From assembly GCF_050379415.1 (NCBI RefSeq), contig NZ_JBNRLS010000002.1, positions 682,001 to 746,000 of the forward strand: DNA of 64,000 nucleotides, given 5' to 3'. A model generated the notes under the pieces. It was not told the DNA's origin, did no database searches, and worked only from the letters and a program-made list of their open reading frames with translations. Source of the DNA: Marinobacter sp050379415. Its GTDB lineage: Bacteria > Pseudomonadota > Gammaproteobacteria > Pseudomonadales > Oleiphilaceae. Shown piece by piece: positions 52,232-61,577 of the stretch (position 1 is its first letter; each line of letters begins with the position of its first letter). Made by a program: the position numbers and the translations under genes.

Positions 52232-53089
52232 ATGAGCGCCAAACTGATTAACGGAAAAGAAATTGCCGCCCAGGTGCGACAGCAGGTCGCCGCCGGTGTT
52301 GAAGCCCGAAAGCAGAAGGGCCTGCGGGCACCTGGCCTGGCGGTTGTACTGGTCGGCAACGATCCGGCCTCCCAGGTTTACGTTGGCAACAAGGTCAAGG
52401 CTTGCGAGGAGGCCGGCATCCTGTCCCTGTCCTACGACCTGCCGGCAGACACCTCCCAAGAAGCCCTGGAAGCCCTGGTGGACGAACTCAACGAGAACCC
52501 CGCCGTAGACGGCATCCTGGTCCAGCTACCGCTGCCGGAGCACCTGGACGCGGACCCGATCCTCATCAAGATTCGCCCGGACAAAGACGTGGATGGCTTC
52601 CACCCCTATAACATCGGCCGCCTGATGCAGCGCAAACCCACACTGCGCCCGTGCACACCGGCAGGCATCATTACCCTGCTCGATTCGATCGACACGCCTT
52701 ACAAGGGCCAGCACGCGGTGATTGTGGGCGCCTCCAATATAGTTGGCCGCCCCATGAGCATGGAACTGCTGTTAAAGGGTGCCACCACCACCGTGTGTCA
52801 CCGATTCACACCGGACCTGGCCAAGTTTGTGGGCGAAGCCGACATTCTGATTGCCGCCGTGGGCAAACCGGGACTGGTCAAGGGCGAGTGGGTAAAGCCT
52901 GGCGCGACTGTCATTGATGTCGGGATCAACCGGATGGAAGACGGCAAGCTGAGGGGCGATGTTGAGTTTGAGGCCGCAGCTGAGCGGGCAGCGTACATCA
53001 CGCCTGTGCCCGGGGGTGTGGGACCGATGACGATTGCCACGCTGTTGCAGAATACGCTGTATGCGGCGGATGTTTTGCATAAAGACTGA
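52232..53089 (+). CDS. folD: methylenetetrahydrofolate dehydrogenase/cyclohydrolase
   Basis: Bifunctional enzyme interconverting methylene-, methenyl- and formyl-tetrahydrofolate with NADP+. The ATG at 52232 (MSAKLINGKEIAAQ) gives 285 residues, the family size; the longer frame to 52043 overlaps the tRNA promoter region and is not conserved. Seen: catalytic Lys in YVGNKVKACEEAGI, VQLPLPEHLD, NADP site VIVGASNIVGRPMSMELL, and GATVIDVGINR. Divergent from the tRNA cluster. Confidence 0.96.
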   Translation: MSAKLINGKEIAAQVRQQVAAGVEARKQKGLRAPGLAVVLVGNDPASQVYVGNKVKACEEAGILSLSYDLPADTSQEALEALVDELNENPAVDGILVQLPLPEHLDADPILIKIRPDKDVDGFHPYNIGRLMQRKPTLRPCTPAGIITLLDSIDTPYKGQHAVIVGASNIVGRPMSMELLLKGATTTVCHRFTPDLAKFVGEADILIAAVGKPGLVKGEWVKPGATVIDVGINRMEDGKLRGDVEFEAAAERAAYITPVPGGVGPMTIATLLQNTLYAADVLHKD

Positions 53090-53096
53090 TGAAGAT

Positions 53097-53126
53097 GGGG
53101 TCTGACCCCGTTCGGGGTCAGACCCC
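53097..53126. repeat. inverted repeat of the GGGGTCAGAC family
   Basis: GGGGTCTGACCCC, loop GTTC, GGGGTCAGACCCC: perfect 13-bp stem; each arm is itself nearly palindromic. A partial third unit, GAGTCAGACC, follows at about 53133. Located 8 bp after the folD stop. Confidence 0.9.
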
Positions 53127-53161
53127 GGAGATAGAGTCAGACCGCATTTTCAGGCTTCAAC

Positions 53162-53191
53162 AAAAAACCCGCGGGAAACCGCGGGTTTTTT
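53162..53191. terminator. bidirectional terminator between folD and glcB
   Basis: AAAAAA, CCCGCGG (53168-53174), loop GAAA, CCGCGGG (53179-53185), TTTTTT. Works for both convergent genes. Confidence 0.92.
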
Positions 53192-53207
53192 GTGTCTAGC
53201 GAGAGAC

Positions 53208-55388
53208 TTACTGGCCGTACTTGGCCTTCGCCTTCTGACGGTACTCGTGCAGAAGCGGCTCGGTGTAGCCGTTCGGCTGCTCACAGCCCTTCAGGACCAG
53301 AGCCATGGCCGCTTCGAACGCCACGCTGTCATCGAAGTTCGGAGCCATGTTGCGATAGGCCGGGTCGCCAGCGTTTTGCTTGTCGACCACCGCCGCCATA
53401 CGCTTCATGGTTTCTTCGATCTGCGCTTCGGTGCAGACACCGTGGTGCAGCCAGTTGGCCAGCAGCTGGGAGGAGATCCGCAGGGTGGCGCGGTCTTCCA
53501 TCAGGCCGACGTTGTTGATGTCGGGCACCTTGGAGCAGCCCACACCCTGATCGATCCAGCGCACCACGTAGCCCAGGATACCCTGTGCGTTGTTATCCAG
53601 CTCCTGCTGGATGTCCTCGGCGCTCAGGGAGGACGGATCCTCCATAACCGGCACGGTCAGGATATCTTCCAGAGCGGCCCGCTCGCGCTTGGCCAGCTCT
53701 TTCTGCACATCAAACACATTTACCTGGTGATAATGGGTTGCGTGCAGGGTTGCAGCGGTCGGAGACGGAACCCACGCAGTGTTGGCGCCGGCCTTCGGGT
53801 GGCCGATCTTGGCTTCAAGCATGCCAGCCATCAGGTCGGGCATGGCCCACATGCCTTTACCAATCTGGGCAACACCGGAGAAACCGGTTTCCAGACCAAT
53901 GTCCACGTTCCACTGCTCGTAGGCGTTGATCCAGGTAGCCTGCTTCATCGGGCCCTTGCGAATGAATGGACCCAGCTCCATGGAGGTGTGGATCTCGTCA
54001 CCGGTGCGGTCCAGGAAGCCGGTGTTGATGAACACCGCACGCTCTTTGGCCGCATGGATACAGGCCTTCAGGTTGACGGTGGTACGGCGCTCTTCGTCCA
54101 TGATGCCGACCTTCAGGGTAAAGCGCGGCAGTCCGAGAGCATCCTCAACGCGACCGAAGAATTCGTTGGTGAACGCCACCTCTTCCGGACCGTGCATCTT
54201 GGGCTTGACGATGTACATGGAGCCCTTGGTGCTGTTCTGGAACTTGCTGTTGCCCTTGAGATCGTGGATAGCGATCAGCGAGGTGATCAGGCCGTCCATC
54301 AACCCCTCGGGGATCTCGTTACCGTCGCTCAGCAGGATGGCCGGGTTGGTCATCAGGTGGCCGACGTTACGGATGAACATCAGACTGCGGCCCTTCAGTG
54401 CCAGCTCGCTGCCGTCAGCGGCGGTGTAGGTGCGGTCCGCATTCATCTTGCGGGTCAACTGCTTGCCGCCCTTCTCGAAGGTTTCCTCGAGATCACCCTT
54501 CATCAGGCCGAGCCAGTTGCGGTACGCCAGGGCCTTGTCGTCGGCATCCACAGCGGCAACAGAATCTTCGCAGTCCATGATGGTGGTCAGCGCGGACTCC
54601 ATCAGGACATCCTTCACGTTCGCACCGTCGTCCTTGCCGATCGGATGACTGGCATCGATCTGGATCTCGAAATGCATGCCGTTCTTGACCAGCAGCACAC
54701 CGGTGGGCGCATCGGCAGCGCCGGTGTAGCCCACGAAACCGGACTCGTCTTTCAGGCCGGTGGTCTCGCCATTCTGAAGCTTGACGACCAGCTTGCCGCC
54801 CTCAACAGAATACCTGGCGGCGTCCTTGTGGCTGCCGGAAACCAGCGGCGCGGAGCTGTCCAACAGGTTGCGGGCCCACTCGATAACCTTGGCACCACGA
54901 ACCGGGTTGTAGCCCGGGCCCTTGTCGGCACCGCCTTCTTCGGAGATGGCATCGGTGCCGTACAGGGCATCGTACAGGCTGCCCCAGCGGGCGTTCGCCG
55001 CATTCAGGGCGAAACGGGCGTTCATGATCGGAACCACCAGCTGCGGGCCGGCCATGGTGGCCACTTCCGGGTCGACATTGGAAGTGGAGATTTTGAAGTC
55101 AGCCGGCTCTTCCACGAGGTAGCCGATGTCTTTCAGGAAAGCCTTGTATTCGGCCATGTCCAGCTTCTGACCCTTGTGGTCACGGTTCCAGCTGTCCATT
55201 TTCTCCTGGATAGCGTCACGCTTTGCCAGCAGTTCGCGGTTGCGCGGGGCCAGTTCGTTCACAATCTTGTCGAACTCTGCCCAGAATTTGTCAGAATCGA
55301 TACCGGTACCCGGAATCGCTTCGTTGTTTACGAAATCATACAGATTCTTCGCGACCTGAATGCCGCCAATTTGTACGCGTTCTGTCAT
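53208..55388 (-). CDS. glcB: malate synthase G
   Basis: Condenses glyoxylate with acetyl-CoA to malate. 726 residues, the single-chain G isoform. The ATG at 55388 (MTERVQIGGIQVAKNLYDFV) is chosen over one five codons upstream because the family starts there and GAGGCAG lies before it. Seen: MDCEDSVAAVDADDK (catalytic Asp/Glu region), RSLMFIRNVGHLMTNPA, VGIMDEERRTTVN, INTGFLDRTGDEIHTSME. Isocitrate lyase is not in the window. Confidence 0.97.
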   Translation of the reverse strand: MTERVQIGGIQVAKNLYDFVNNEAIPGTGIDSDKFWAEFDKIVNELAPRNRELLAKRDAIQEKMDSWNRDHKGQKLDMAEYKAFLKDIGYLVEEPADFKISTSNVDPEVATMAGPQLVVPIMNARFALNAANARWGSLYDALYGTDAISEEGGADKGPGYNPVRGAKVIEWARNLLDSSAPLVSGSHKDAARYSVEGGKLVVKLQNGETTGLKDESGFVGYTGAADAPTGVLLVKNGMHFEIQIDASHPIGKDDGANVKDVLMESALTTIMDCEDSVAAVDADDKALAYRNWLGLMKGDLEETFEKGGKQLTRKMNADRTYTAADGSELALKGRSLMFIRNVGHLMTNPAILLSDGNEIPEGLMDGLITSLIAIHDLKGNSKFQNSTKGSMYIVKPKMHGPEEVAFTNEFFGRVEDALGLPRFTLKVGIMDEERRTTVNLKACIHAAKERAVFINTGFLDRTGDEIHTSMELGPFIRKGPMKQATWINAYEQWNVDIGLETGFSGVAQIGKGMWAMPDLMAGMLEAKIGHPKAGANTAWVPSPTAATLHATHYHQVNVFDVQKELAKRERAALEDILTVPVMEDPSSLSAEDIQQELDNNAQGILGYVVRWIDQGVGCSKVPDINNVGLMEDRATLRISSQLLANWLHHGVCTEAQIEETMKRMAAVVDKQNAGDPAYRNMAPNFDDSVAFEAAMALVLKGCEQPNGYTEPLLHEYRQKAKAKYGQ

Positions 55389-55452
55389 CGTTGTCTGCCT
55401 CAATGCGTTTGATTTCCCGACTCACATTTATAGTCGGAGCCTGGATCCCTGT

Positions 55453-56841
55453 TTACCCCCGGCGCCAGGTCGTGCCTTCCCTGGAATCATCCAGAATAAC
55501 GCCTTTCTCCGCGAGCTCGTCGCGAATCCGGTCGGCCTCGGCAAAGTTTTTCGCCTTGCGGGCGTCGGCCCTGGCCTGAATCAGCCCCTCGATTTCCTCG
55601 GCGCTCAGCTCGCTTCCTGGATCAGCCTGGAAAAAGGCTTCCGGGTCCTGCTGCAGCAGACCAAGGACAGCACCGAGGCGAACGAGGACGGCAGCGCTTT
55701 TCTTTGCCTCTTCCTCGTTACCGTCACGACGGTACTGATTAATCTCGTTGGCCACACCGTGCAGCACGGCAATCGCGCCGGCGGTGTTGAAGTCATCATC
55801 CATGACTTCAACAAATCGGCGGTCATGCCCGGTTTCGGGCGCATCCGCCTCCTTCGCCGGGACAATGCCGCGCAGAGCGTGGTAAAGCTTGGTCAGCGTT
55901 CGCCCTGCCTCGGCCAGATTGTCTTCCGAGTAGTCCACCTGGCTTCGGTAGTGGCTTGATACCAGGAAGTAACGCACGACTTCGGCCGGATACTTGTCCA
56001 GAATCTCGCGGATTGTGAAGAAGTTCCCCAGGGATTTGGACATCTTCTCCTTGTTCACGCGAATGGCGCCAGCGTGCATCCAAGTATGAACGAACTTGTG
56101 CCCGGTAGCGCACTCCGACTGGGCGATTTCGTTTTCATGATGCGGAAACAGAAGGTCCGGCCCGCCCCCATGGATGTCAAAGGTGTCACCCAGGCACTGG
56201 GTCGACATGGCGGAACACTCGATGTGCCAACCCGGACGACCATCCCCCCAGGGCGACGGCCAGCTGACCTCGCCCGGCTTGGCCGCTTTCCAGAGCGCAA
56301 AGTCGGCCGGGCTGCGTTTGGCTTCCTGGACATCCACCCGGGCGCCAGCCACCAGGTCTTCCAGTTTCTTTTTGCTCAGCTTGCCGTAGTCCGGAAAGGA
56401 CTCCACCGCGAAGTAAACATCGCCATTATCCGCTGCGTAGGCATGACCACTGGAGACCAGCTTGTGGATCATCGCGATGATCTCGTCAATGTAGGCAGTG
56501 GCCCGGGGCTCCTCGTCCGGAGACAATACGCCGAGCTTGGCCTCATCTTCGTGCATGGCACGGATCATACGCCCGGTCAGGTCCGAGTAGACCTCGCCAT
56601 TCTCATCGGCCCGACGCAGGATCTTGTCGTCAATATCGGTGATGTTGCGAACGTAATGAACGTCGTAGCCCCGGTGGCGCAGGTACCGGGTGATCACATC
56701 GAAAGCCACCAGCACCCGCGCGTGGCCCAGGTGGCAGTAGTCATACACGGTCATGCCGCAGACATACATGCGCACCTTGCCCGGTTCGATGGGCCGAAGC
56801 TCTTCTTTTTTCTGCGTGAGCGTGTTGTAGATTCGGATCAC
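55453..56841 (-). CDS. cysS: cysteinyl-tRNA synthetase
   Basis: Charges tRNA-Cys. 462 residues, class I: HIGH-type motif in YDYCHLGHARV, KMSKSLGNFFTIR, and zinc ligands Cys in YVCGMTVYDYC and ECSAMSTQCLGD with the following His. GTG start overlapping the glnS stop (GTGA), so translationally coupled to glnS. Confidence 0.97.
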   Translation of the reverse strand: MIRIYNTLTQKKEELRPIEPGKVRMYVCGMTVYDYCHLGHARVLVAFDVITRYLRHRGYDVHYVRNITDIDDKILRRADENGEVYSDLTGRMIRAMHEDEAKLGVLSPDEEPRATAYIDEIIAMIHKLVSSGHAYAADNGDVYFAVESFPDYGKLSKKKLEDLVAGARVDVQEAKRSPADFALWKAAKPGEVSWPSPWGDGRPGWHIECSAMSTQCLGDTFDIHGGGPDLLFPHHENEIAQSECATGHKFVHTWMHAGAIRVNKEKMSKSLGNFFTIREILDKYPAEVVRYFLVSSHYRSQVDYSEDNLAEAGRTLTKLYHALRGIVPAKEADAPETGHDRRFVEVMDDDFNTAGAIAVLHGVANEINQYRRDGNEEEAKKSAAVLVRLGAVLGLLQQDPEAFFQADPGSELSAEEIEGLIQARADARKAKNFAEADRIRDELAEKGVILDDSREGTTWRRG

Positions 56842-58517
56842 TTGCCCCCCTTACCCCAGGAGTCCCGCAGGGTGACGGTACGATTGAACACCGGGTGACC
56901 GGCGGCGGAGGTCTGCTCCTGATCGCAGAAGAAGTAACCCTCACGCTCGAACTGGTATGGCAGGTCCGTGCGCGGGTCCGCCAGACCTTTCTCGACCCGG
57001 GCGCCTTTCAGAACCACCAGGGATTCCGGATTCAGGTGGTCAATGAAGTCACCATCCTTGTCACTGTCCGGAGACTCGTGGTTGAACAGGCGGTCATAGA
57101 CGTTGATGTTCGCTTCCACGCTGTCTGCGGCGGAGACCCAATGGACTACACCGTTGGGCTTGTAGCCATCGGGGTTCACGCCGAGCGTATTCGGATCGTA
57201 CTCACACTTGAGCTCAACGATCTCACCACTTTCGTCGCGGATGATTTCCCGGCAGGTCATGACATAACCACCACGCAGGCGCACCGCCTGGTCCGGCGCC
57301 AGCCGCTTCCACTTGCGTGGCGGCTCCTCGGCGAAGTCTTCCCGGTCGATATACAGCACCTGACTCCAGGTAACCTCCCGCTCGCCCATATCCGGGTTCT
57401 GCGGGTGAACCGGCAGGGTCAGGGTTTCGGTCTTGTCTGCCGGATAGTTGGTGAGCGTGACCTTGAGCGGACGCATGACACACATGGCGCGCGGGGCACG
57501 GATATTCAGATCCTCCCGAATGGCATGCTCGAGCATGCCCACATCCACCGTGCCGCCTGCCTTGTTCACGCCGATCATGTCGCAGAAGCTGCGGATGGAT
57601 TCCGGGGTGTAACCACGGCGCCGCATGCCTGAGATGGTGGGCATGCGCGGGTCATTCCAGCCATCCACGTAGCCCTCGTCCACCAGGCGCTTGAGCTTGC
57701 GCTTGGAGGTGATGGTGAAGTTCAGGTTCAGCCGGGCAAATTCGATCTGGCGCGGATGACAGGGAACGGAGATGTTATCCAGTACCCAGTCATACAGCGG
57801 CCGGTGATCCTCGAACTCCAGGGTACACAGGGAGTGAGTAATCCCTTCCATCGCATCAGAGATCGGGTGGGTGTAGTCGTACATCGGATAGATGCACCAC
57901 TTGTCACCGGTCTGGTGGTGCTCGGCGTAACGGATTCGATACAGGATCGGGTCCCGCAGGTTGATGTTCGGGGACGCCATGTCGATTTTCGCCCGCAGCA
58001 CCAACTCACCGTTCTGGTACTTGCCGTCGCGCATATCCCGGAACAGCTGCAGGTTCTCGTCCACCGGACGGTCCCGGTACGGGCTGTTCCGGCCGGGCTC
58101 CTTCAGGGTGCCCCGGTATTCGGCCATCTCGTCGGCGGACAGCGCACAGACATAGGCCTTGCCGTTACGGATCAGCTCCTCGGCAAACTCGTACAGGGCA
58201 TCGAAGTAGTCGGAGGCATACCGCACCTCACCGGCCCATTCGTAACCAAGCCACTGCACATCCGCCTTGATGGCATCGATGTACTCCTGGTTTTCCTTCT
58301 CCGGGTTGGTGTCGTCAAACCGCAGGTTGCACTCGCCACCAAAAGTCTCGGCAATACCGAAATTCAGGCAAATGGACTTGGCATGACCAATGTGCAGGTA
58401 GCCGTTCGGCTCCGGCGGGAAACGGGTGACAACCTTGCCGGTGTGCTCACCTTTGGCGATGGCATCTTCGATCAGGCTCTGGATAAAGTTGTGGGCTTTC
58501 TTCGACTCGGCGCTCAT
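56838..58517 (-). CDS. glnS: glutaminyl-tRNA synthetase
   Basis: Charges tRNA-Gln. The ATG at 58517 (MSAESKKAHNFIQSLIEDAI) gives 559 residues; the open frame extends 69 bp further but lacks family similarity there. HIGH motif in RFPPEPNGYLHIGHAKSICLN, KMSKS-equivalent in TSKRKLKRLVDEG, DDTNPEKENQEYID. A TATAAT sequence (plus strand ATTATA at 58557-58562) about 40 bp upstream is the likely -10. First gene of glnS-cysS. Confidence 0.97.
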   Translation of the reverse strand: MSAESKKAHNFIQSLIEDAIAKGEHTGKVVTRFPPEPNGYLHIGHAKSICLNFGIAETFGGECNLRFDDTNPEKENQEYIDAIKADVQWLGYEWAGEVRYASDYFDALYEFAEELIRNGKAYVCALSADEMAEYRGTLKEPGRNSPYRDRPVDENLQLFRDMRDGKYQNGELVLRAKIDMASPNINLRDPILYRIRYAEHHQTGDKWCIYPMYDYTHPISDAMEGITHSLCTLEFEDHRPLYDWVLDNISVPCHPRQIEFARLNLNFTITSKRKLKRLVDEGYVDGWNDPRMPTISGMRRRGYTPESIRSFCDMIGVNKAGGTVDVGMLEHAIREDLNIRAPRAMCVMRPLKVTLTNYPADKTETLTLPVHPQNPDMGEREVTWSQVLYIDREDFAEEPPRKWKRLAPDQAVRLRGGYVMTCREIIRDESGEIVELKCEYDPNTLGVNPDGYKPNGVVHWVSAADSVEANINVYDRLFNHESPDSDKDGDFIDHLNPESLVVLKGARVEKGLADPRTDLPYQFEREGYFFCDQEQTSAAGHPVFNRTVTLRDSWGKGGK

Positions 58518-58653
58518 ACAATCTCTGTTGGACAGGGGTTGAATCTTAAACCGCGTATTATACTCACAAATCCCTTCCGGACTCATGCATAGCGCAAAAC
58601 TCTTGAGTACAATAGCGCCCTGAAACCTCTATAAACCTGTACAGGAAACCCTG

Positions 58654-59154
58654 ATGATTCTGCTGCAAACCAATTTCGGTGATATCAAGCTCGAGCTGGA
58701 CTACGACAAGGCCCCGGAAACCGCCAAAAACTTCGAACAGTATGTTCGTGATGGTTTCTACGACGGGCTTATCTTTCACCGGGTAATCAGCAACTTCATG
58801 ATTCAGGGTGGCGGCTTCGAGCCGGGCATGACCCCGCGCAAGACCCGGGAGCCGATCCAGAACGAAGCTGACAACGGCCTCAGCAACATGGTTGGCACCG
58901 TCGCCATGGCGCGCACTATGGATCCGCATTCCGCCACCGCCCAGTTCTTCATCAACGTGGAGAATAACGGTTTCCTGGATCACACCGCCAAGAATGCCGA
59001 GGGCTGGGGCTACTGTGTATTCGGCAAGGTGGTTGATGGCATGGAGACCGTCAACAAGATCCGTGCCGTGCGTACTACCATGCGCGCCGGTCACCAGGAC
59101 GTCCCCGCCGAGGACGTGATCATCGAGAAAGCCGAGGTTCTGGAGGACGCGTGA
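58654..59154 (+). CDS. ppiB: cytoplasmic cyclophilin-type peptidyl-prolyl isomerase
   Basis: 166 residues, no signal peptide, so PpiB rather than PpiA. Seen: FHRVISNFMIQGGGFEPGM (active-site Arg and Phe), MARTMDPHSATAQFFIN and FGKVVDGMETVNKI. AGGAAACC precedes the ATG. Overlaps lpxH by 4 bp (GTGA). Confidence 0.95.
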   Translation: MILLQTNFGDIKLELDYDKAPETAKNFEQYVRDGFYDGLIFHRVISNFMIQGGGFEPGMTPRKTREPIQNEADNGLSNMVGTVAMARTMDPHSATAQFFINVENNGFLDHTAKNAEGWGYCVFGKVVDGMETVNKIRAVRTTMRAGHQDVPAEDVIIEKAEVLEDA

Positions 59155-59876
59155 CCACGCTGTTTATCTCCGATCTGCACCTCGAGGAGTCGCGTCCGGA
59201 CATCACGGACGCGTTTCTGGCCTTCCTGAAGAACAAGGCCATGGGTGTGGAGCGTTTGTATATCCTTGGGGATTTCTTTGAGGCCTGGATTGGTGATGAT
59301 GAACGCACGCCCCTGCAGGAAACCGTCGCCGCAGCCCTGAGGGAAGTAAAAGAAAGCGGTACCGACATTTTCCTGATGCACGGTAACCGGGACTTCCTGA
59401 TCGGTGAGGAATTCTGCAACCGTGCCGGCGCCACTTTGCTGGACGATCCCACAGTCGTGGATCTTTACGGCACCCCCACCCTGCTGATGCACGGCGACAG
59501 CCTGTGCACCGCGGACGTGGAGTACCAGAAGTTCCGCGCCAACATGCGCAACCCGCAGTGGCAGCAGATGATCCTCTCCCGGCCCCTGGAGGACCGCCAG
59601 CAGATGGCCCGGCAGTTACGGGAAATTTCCATGGCGAAGAATCAGGGCAAGGCCGAAACGATCATGGATGTCACGCCTGAAGAAGTTGTAAAAGAGATGG
59701 AGGCCCATGGCGTCCAACGCCTGATACACGGCCACACCCACCGGCCAGCAATCCACGAACTTCAGGCAAATGGAGAAGATGCCCGCCGCATCGTCCTTGG
59801 TGACTGGGATCAGAACCTCTGGTGGCTGGAAGTGGAGCCGGACAACGAACCGGAACTGAATAAAGCCCCGCTATGA
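59151..59876 (+). CDS. lpxH: UDP-2,3-diacylglucosamine hydrolase
   Basis: Lipid A pathway: UDP-2,3-diacylglucosamine to lipid X and UMP, at the inner face of the membrane. 241 residues, calcineurin-like phosphoesterase with two-metal motifs SDLHLEE, GDFFEAWIGDDE, HGNRDFL, MHGDSLCT and HGHTHRPAIH. GTG start within the ppiB stop. The stop overlaps the convergent lipoprotein gene by 6 bp. Confidence 0.95.
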   Translation: MTTLFISDLHLEESRPDITDAFLAFLKNKAMGVERLYILGDFFEAWIGDDERTPLQETVAAALREVKESGTDIFLMHGNRDFLIGEEFCNRAGATLLDDPTVVDLYGTPTLLMHGDSLCTADVEYQKFRANMRNPQWQQMILSRPLEDRQQMARQLREISMAKNQGKAETIMDVTPEEVVKEMEAHGVQRLIHGHTHRPAIHELQANGEDARRIVLGDWDQNLWWLEVEPDNEPELNKAPL

Positions 59877-60767
59877 CGACGGGGCTTCAGATGGCTCGCG
59901 ATAGGTCTCGAGCCGTCTGAGCCAGCCCGGAAGCCAGCGCTCACGCTCGATCGGATTCTCGGCGTTTTCGGCACGGCGGGTGAGTACCTCTCCGGCCGCA
60001 GACCGGAAGGCGTCCAGCGCGGCCTGCTCCTTCTCAGGTTTCATCTCAAGCAGAACCTGCAACAACCCCCAGCCTTCGCCATCATAACGCTCCGATTGGG
60101 CCAGCCCCTCGCCCTTGAAATTGACGTAGTCCATGAGCGCGTATACGCCGCCGGGCGTCGCACTCAGCTCCACCAGATGCTGGGTAACCCGCTCCCGATG
60201 CTGCTCAGGGGCTGCTTCAACGACCTTGTCCAGGGACTCCCTGGCCCTACGGAAAATGAACTCGGCCTGAAGCCCCTGGGTGCCCGCCAGAAACTCCCGG
60301 AGTTCGGCAACACGGGTGGAATCCTCCGCCTCCAGAAAGGTCTCCCGATCCGGCCAGGGTGCATCAAACGGCTCGAGATTCACCAGCCAGTCCGGCACCG
60401 ACGCCTGGCGCTGGGTCATATACTGGATCAGCTTGGGAAAACTCTCGACAAAACGCCCATTCACGCCTTCCGGGTACCATATGAAGTGGCCTATGCCCAG
60501 TGACGGGAATGCCTCTCCCTCGTTCCAGTGCACCAGGCACTGCAACTTGCCGGCACACTCGTTCTGGAAAATCTTCTGGCCCACCCAGTCCATCTGGGCA
60601 GGCTTGAGGGCCAGGGAAATATCCGCACCCGATGCAGGCGCGGCTGTTTCGGCTTCCTCTGCTGGCTGGCTGGATTCAGCGGTCTCCTCCTTTTCCGGTC
60701 CGGAATCACAACCGGACAGGATGAAGAAAGAGAGAAGCAGAATCAGCGGGAAGAATCCTTTAACCAA
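59871..60767 (-). CDS. uncharacterised lipoprotein, lysozyme-like features
   Basis: 298 residues from a TTG start at 60767, needed to include the signal peptide; GAGGTG lies 6 bp upstream. Lipobox LSGC (Cys20), then a Glu/Ala/Ser-rich linker (about 25-50). The conserved part reads QKIFQNECAGKLQCLVHWNEGEAFPSLGIGH with a later VNFKGEGL. A Glu in NEC followed by a Gly-rich FPSLGIGHFIW recalls lysozyme-like muramidases, but this is only a resemblance. Overlaps the peroxiredoxin gene by 25 bp, so coupled to it. Confidence 0.7.
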   Translation of the reverse strand: MVKGFFPLILLLSFFILSGCDSGPEKEETAESSQPAEEAETAAPASGADISLALKPAQMDWVGQKIFQNECAGKLQCLVHWNEGEAFPSLGIGHFIWYPEGVNGRFVESFPKLIQYMTQRQASVPDWLVNLEPFDAPWPDRETFLEAEDSTRVAELREFLAGTQGLQAEFIFRRARESLDKVVEAAPEQHRERVTQHLVELSATPGGVYALMDYVNFKGEGLAQSERYDGEGWGLLQVLLEMKPEKEQAALDAFRSAAGEVLTRRAENAENPIERERWLPGWLRRLETYREPSEAPSS

Positions 60768-61294
60768 TCAATCACCTCGTAGACATGATCATCCGGCGGA
60801 AACACCGGGTAGAACACCTTCTGGATTTGGCCATCTTTGGCAATGAGCGTCACTCTCTTGTTCAGGGTCACGCCTTCAACGGTGAACAGCGGAAGCTCCA
60901 GCGCCTGTGCCAGCGCCAGGTTCTCATCACTGAGCAGTTCAAACGAAATACCCAGTCGATCGACAGCCTCCTGCTGATACCCGGAATCCTGGGTACTGAC
61001 ACCAAAGACCTGTACGCCCAGATCCGTCAGCTCCCGGTGATGATCCCGGAACGCGCAGGCCTGGGGGGTACAGCCCAAAGCTCCCGGTATCTGCGCCCAA
61101 CCGTCTGGCGATGGGCGGTCCGGGCGGCCGGTACGGGGATAGAAGTAAAGCACCACTGTCCCCGCCAGACTGCCCACATTTACCTGGCGCCCCTCAGAAC
61201 TGGTCAGTGTGCCGTTCGGCAGCGCCTGCCCTTTCAGGTGATCACAGGCACCGTCGTCCGCCGGCGCCGGAGTATTCTCGGGAATGCTTGTCAT
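60743..61294 (-). CDS. peroxiredoxin (BCP/AhpC-TSA type)
   Basis: 183 residues from the ATG at 61294 (GGAGA upstream); longer frame to 61423 is not supported. Thioredoxin fold of the BCP-like group: VVLYFYPRTGRPDRPSPDGW, peroxidatic Cys in LGCTPQACAFRDHH, resolving-Cys candidate four residues on, VFGVSTQDSGYQQEAV, LSDENLALAQAL. Compared with E. coli Bcp there are about 14 extra residues between YFYP and GCT. No signal peptide; cytoplasmic reduction of peroxides is inferred from family. Confidence 0.88.
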   Translation of the reverse strand: MTSIPENTPAPADDGACDHLKGQALPNGTLTSSEGRQVNVGSLAGTVVLYFYPRTGRPDRPSPDGWAQIPGALGCTPQACAFRDHHRELTDLGVQVFGVSTQDSGYQQEAVDRLGISFELLSDENLALAQALELPLFTVEGVTLNKRVTLIAKDGQIQKVFYPVFPPDDHVYEVIDWLKDSSR

Positions 61295-61577
61295 GATTAT
61301 TGTCTCCTGTGGCATGAACCCGGTTATACCACGGAGGCCGACATTTGGTTCAGCAAACGTCATTATGAAGTACCCAACTGTCCGGGGTAATGGCCAGCCG
61401 CTTAACATTCCTTCAGATTCCAACCGTTACCGCTGCAGTTACCCTCCATTATTTATGTGAAGCACTTCAAAATGTTACGAATGTATAACCGATTTATGCC
61501 GTTTGCTTATATAGAGTGCGCGCTCCGGCATCGGCCATGCCCGGTCCGGACATCAATAAACAGAAAAAGGATGTAGT

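Noticed and set aside
53190..55412. Open frame of 740 codons on the plus strand opposite glcB
   Set aside because: Mirror frame of a high-GC gene with strong codon bias; no ribosome site, no recognisable motif, and glcB is certain on the other strand.
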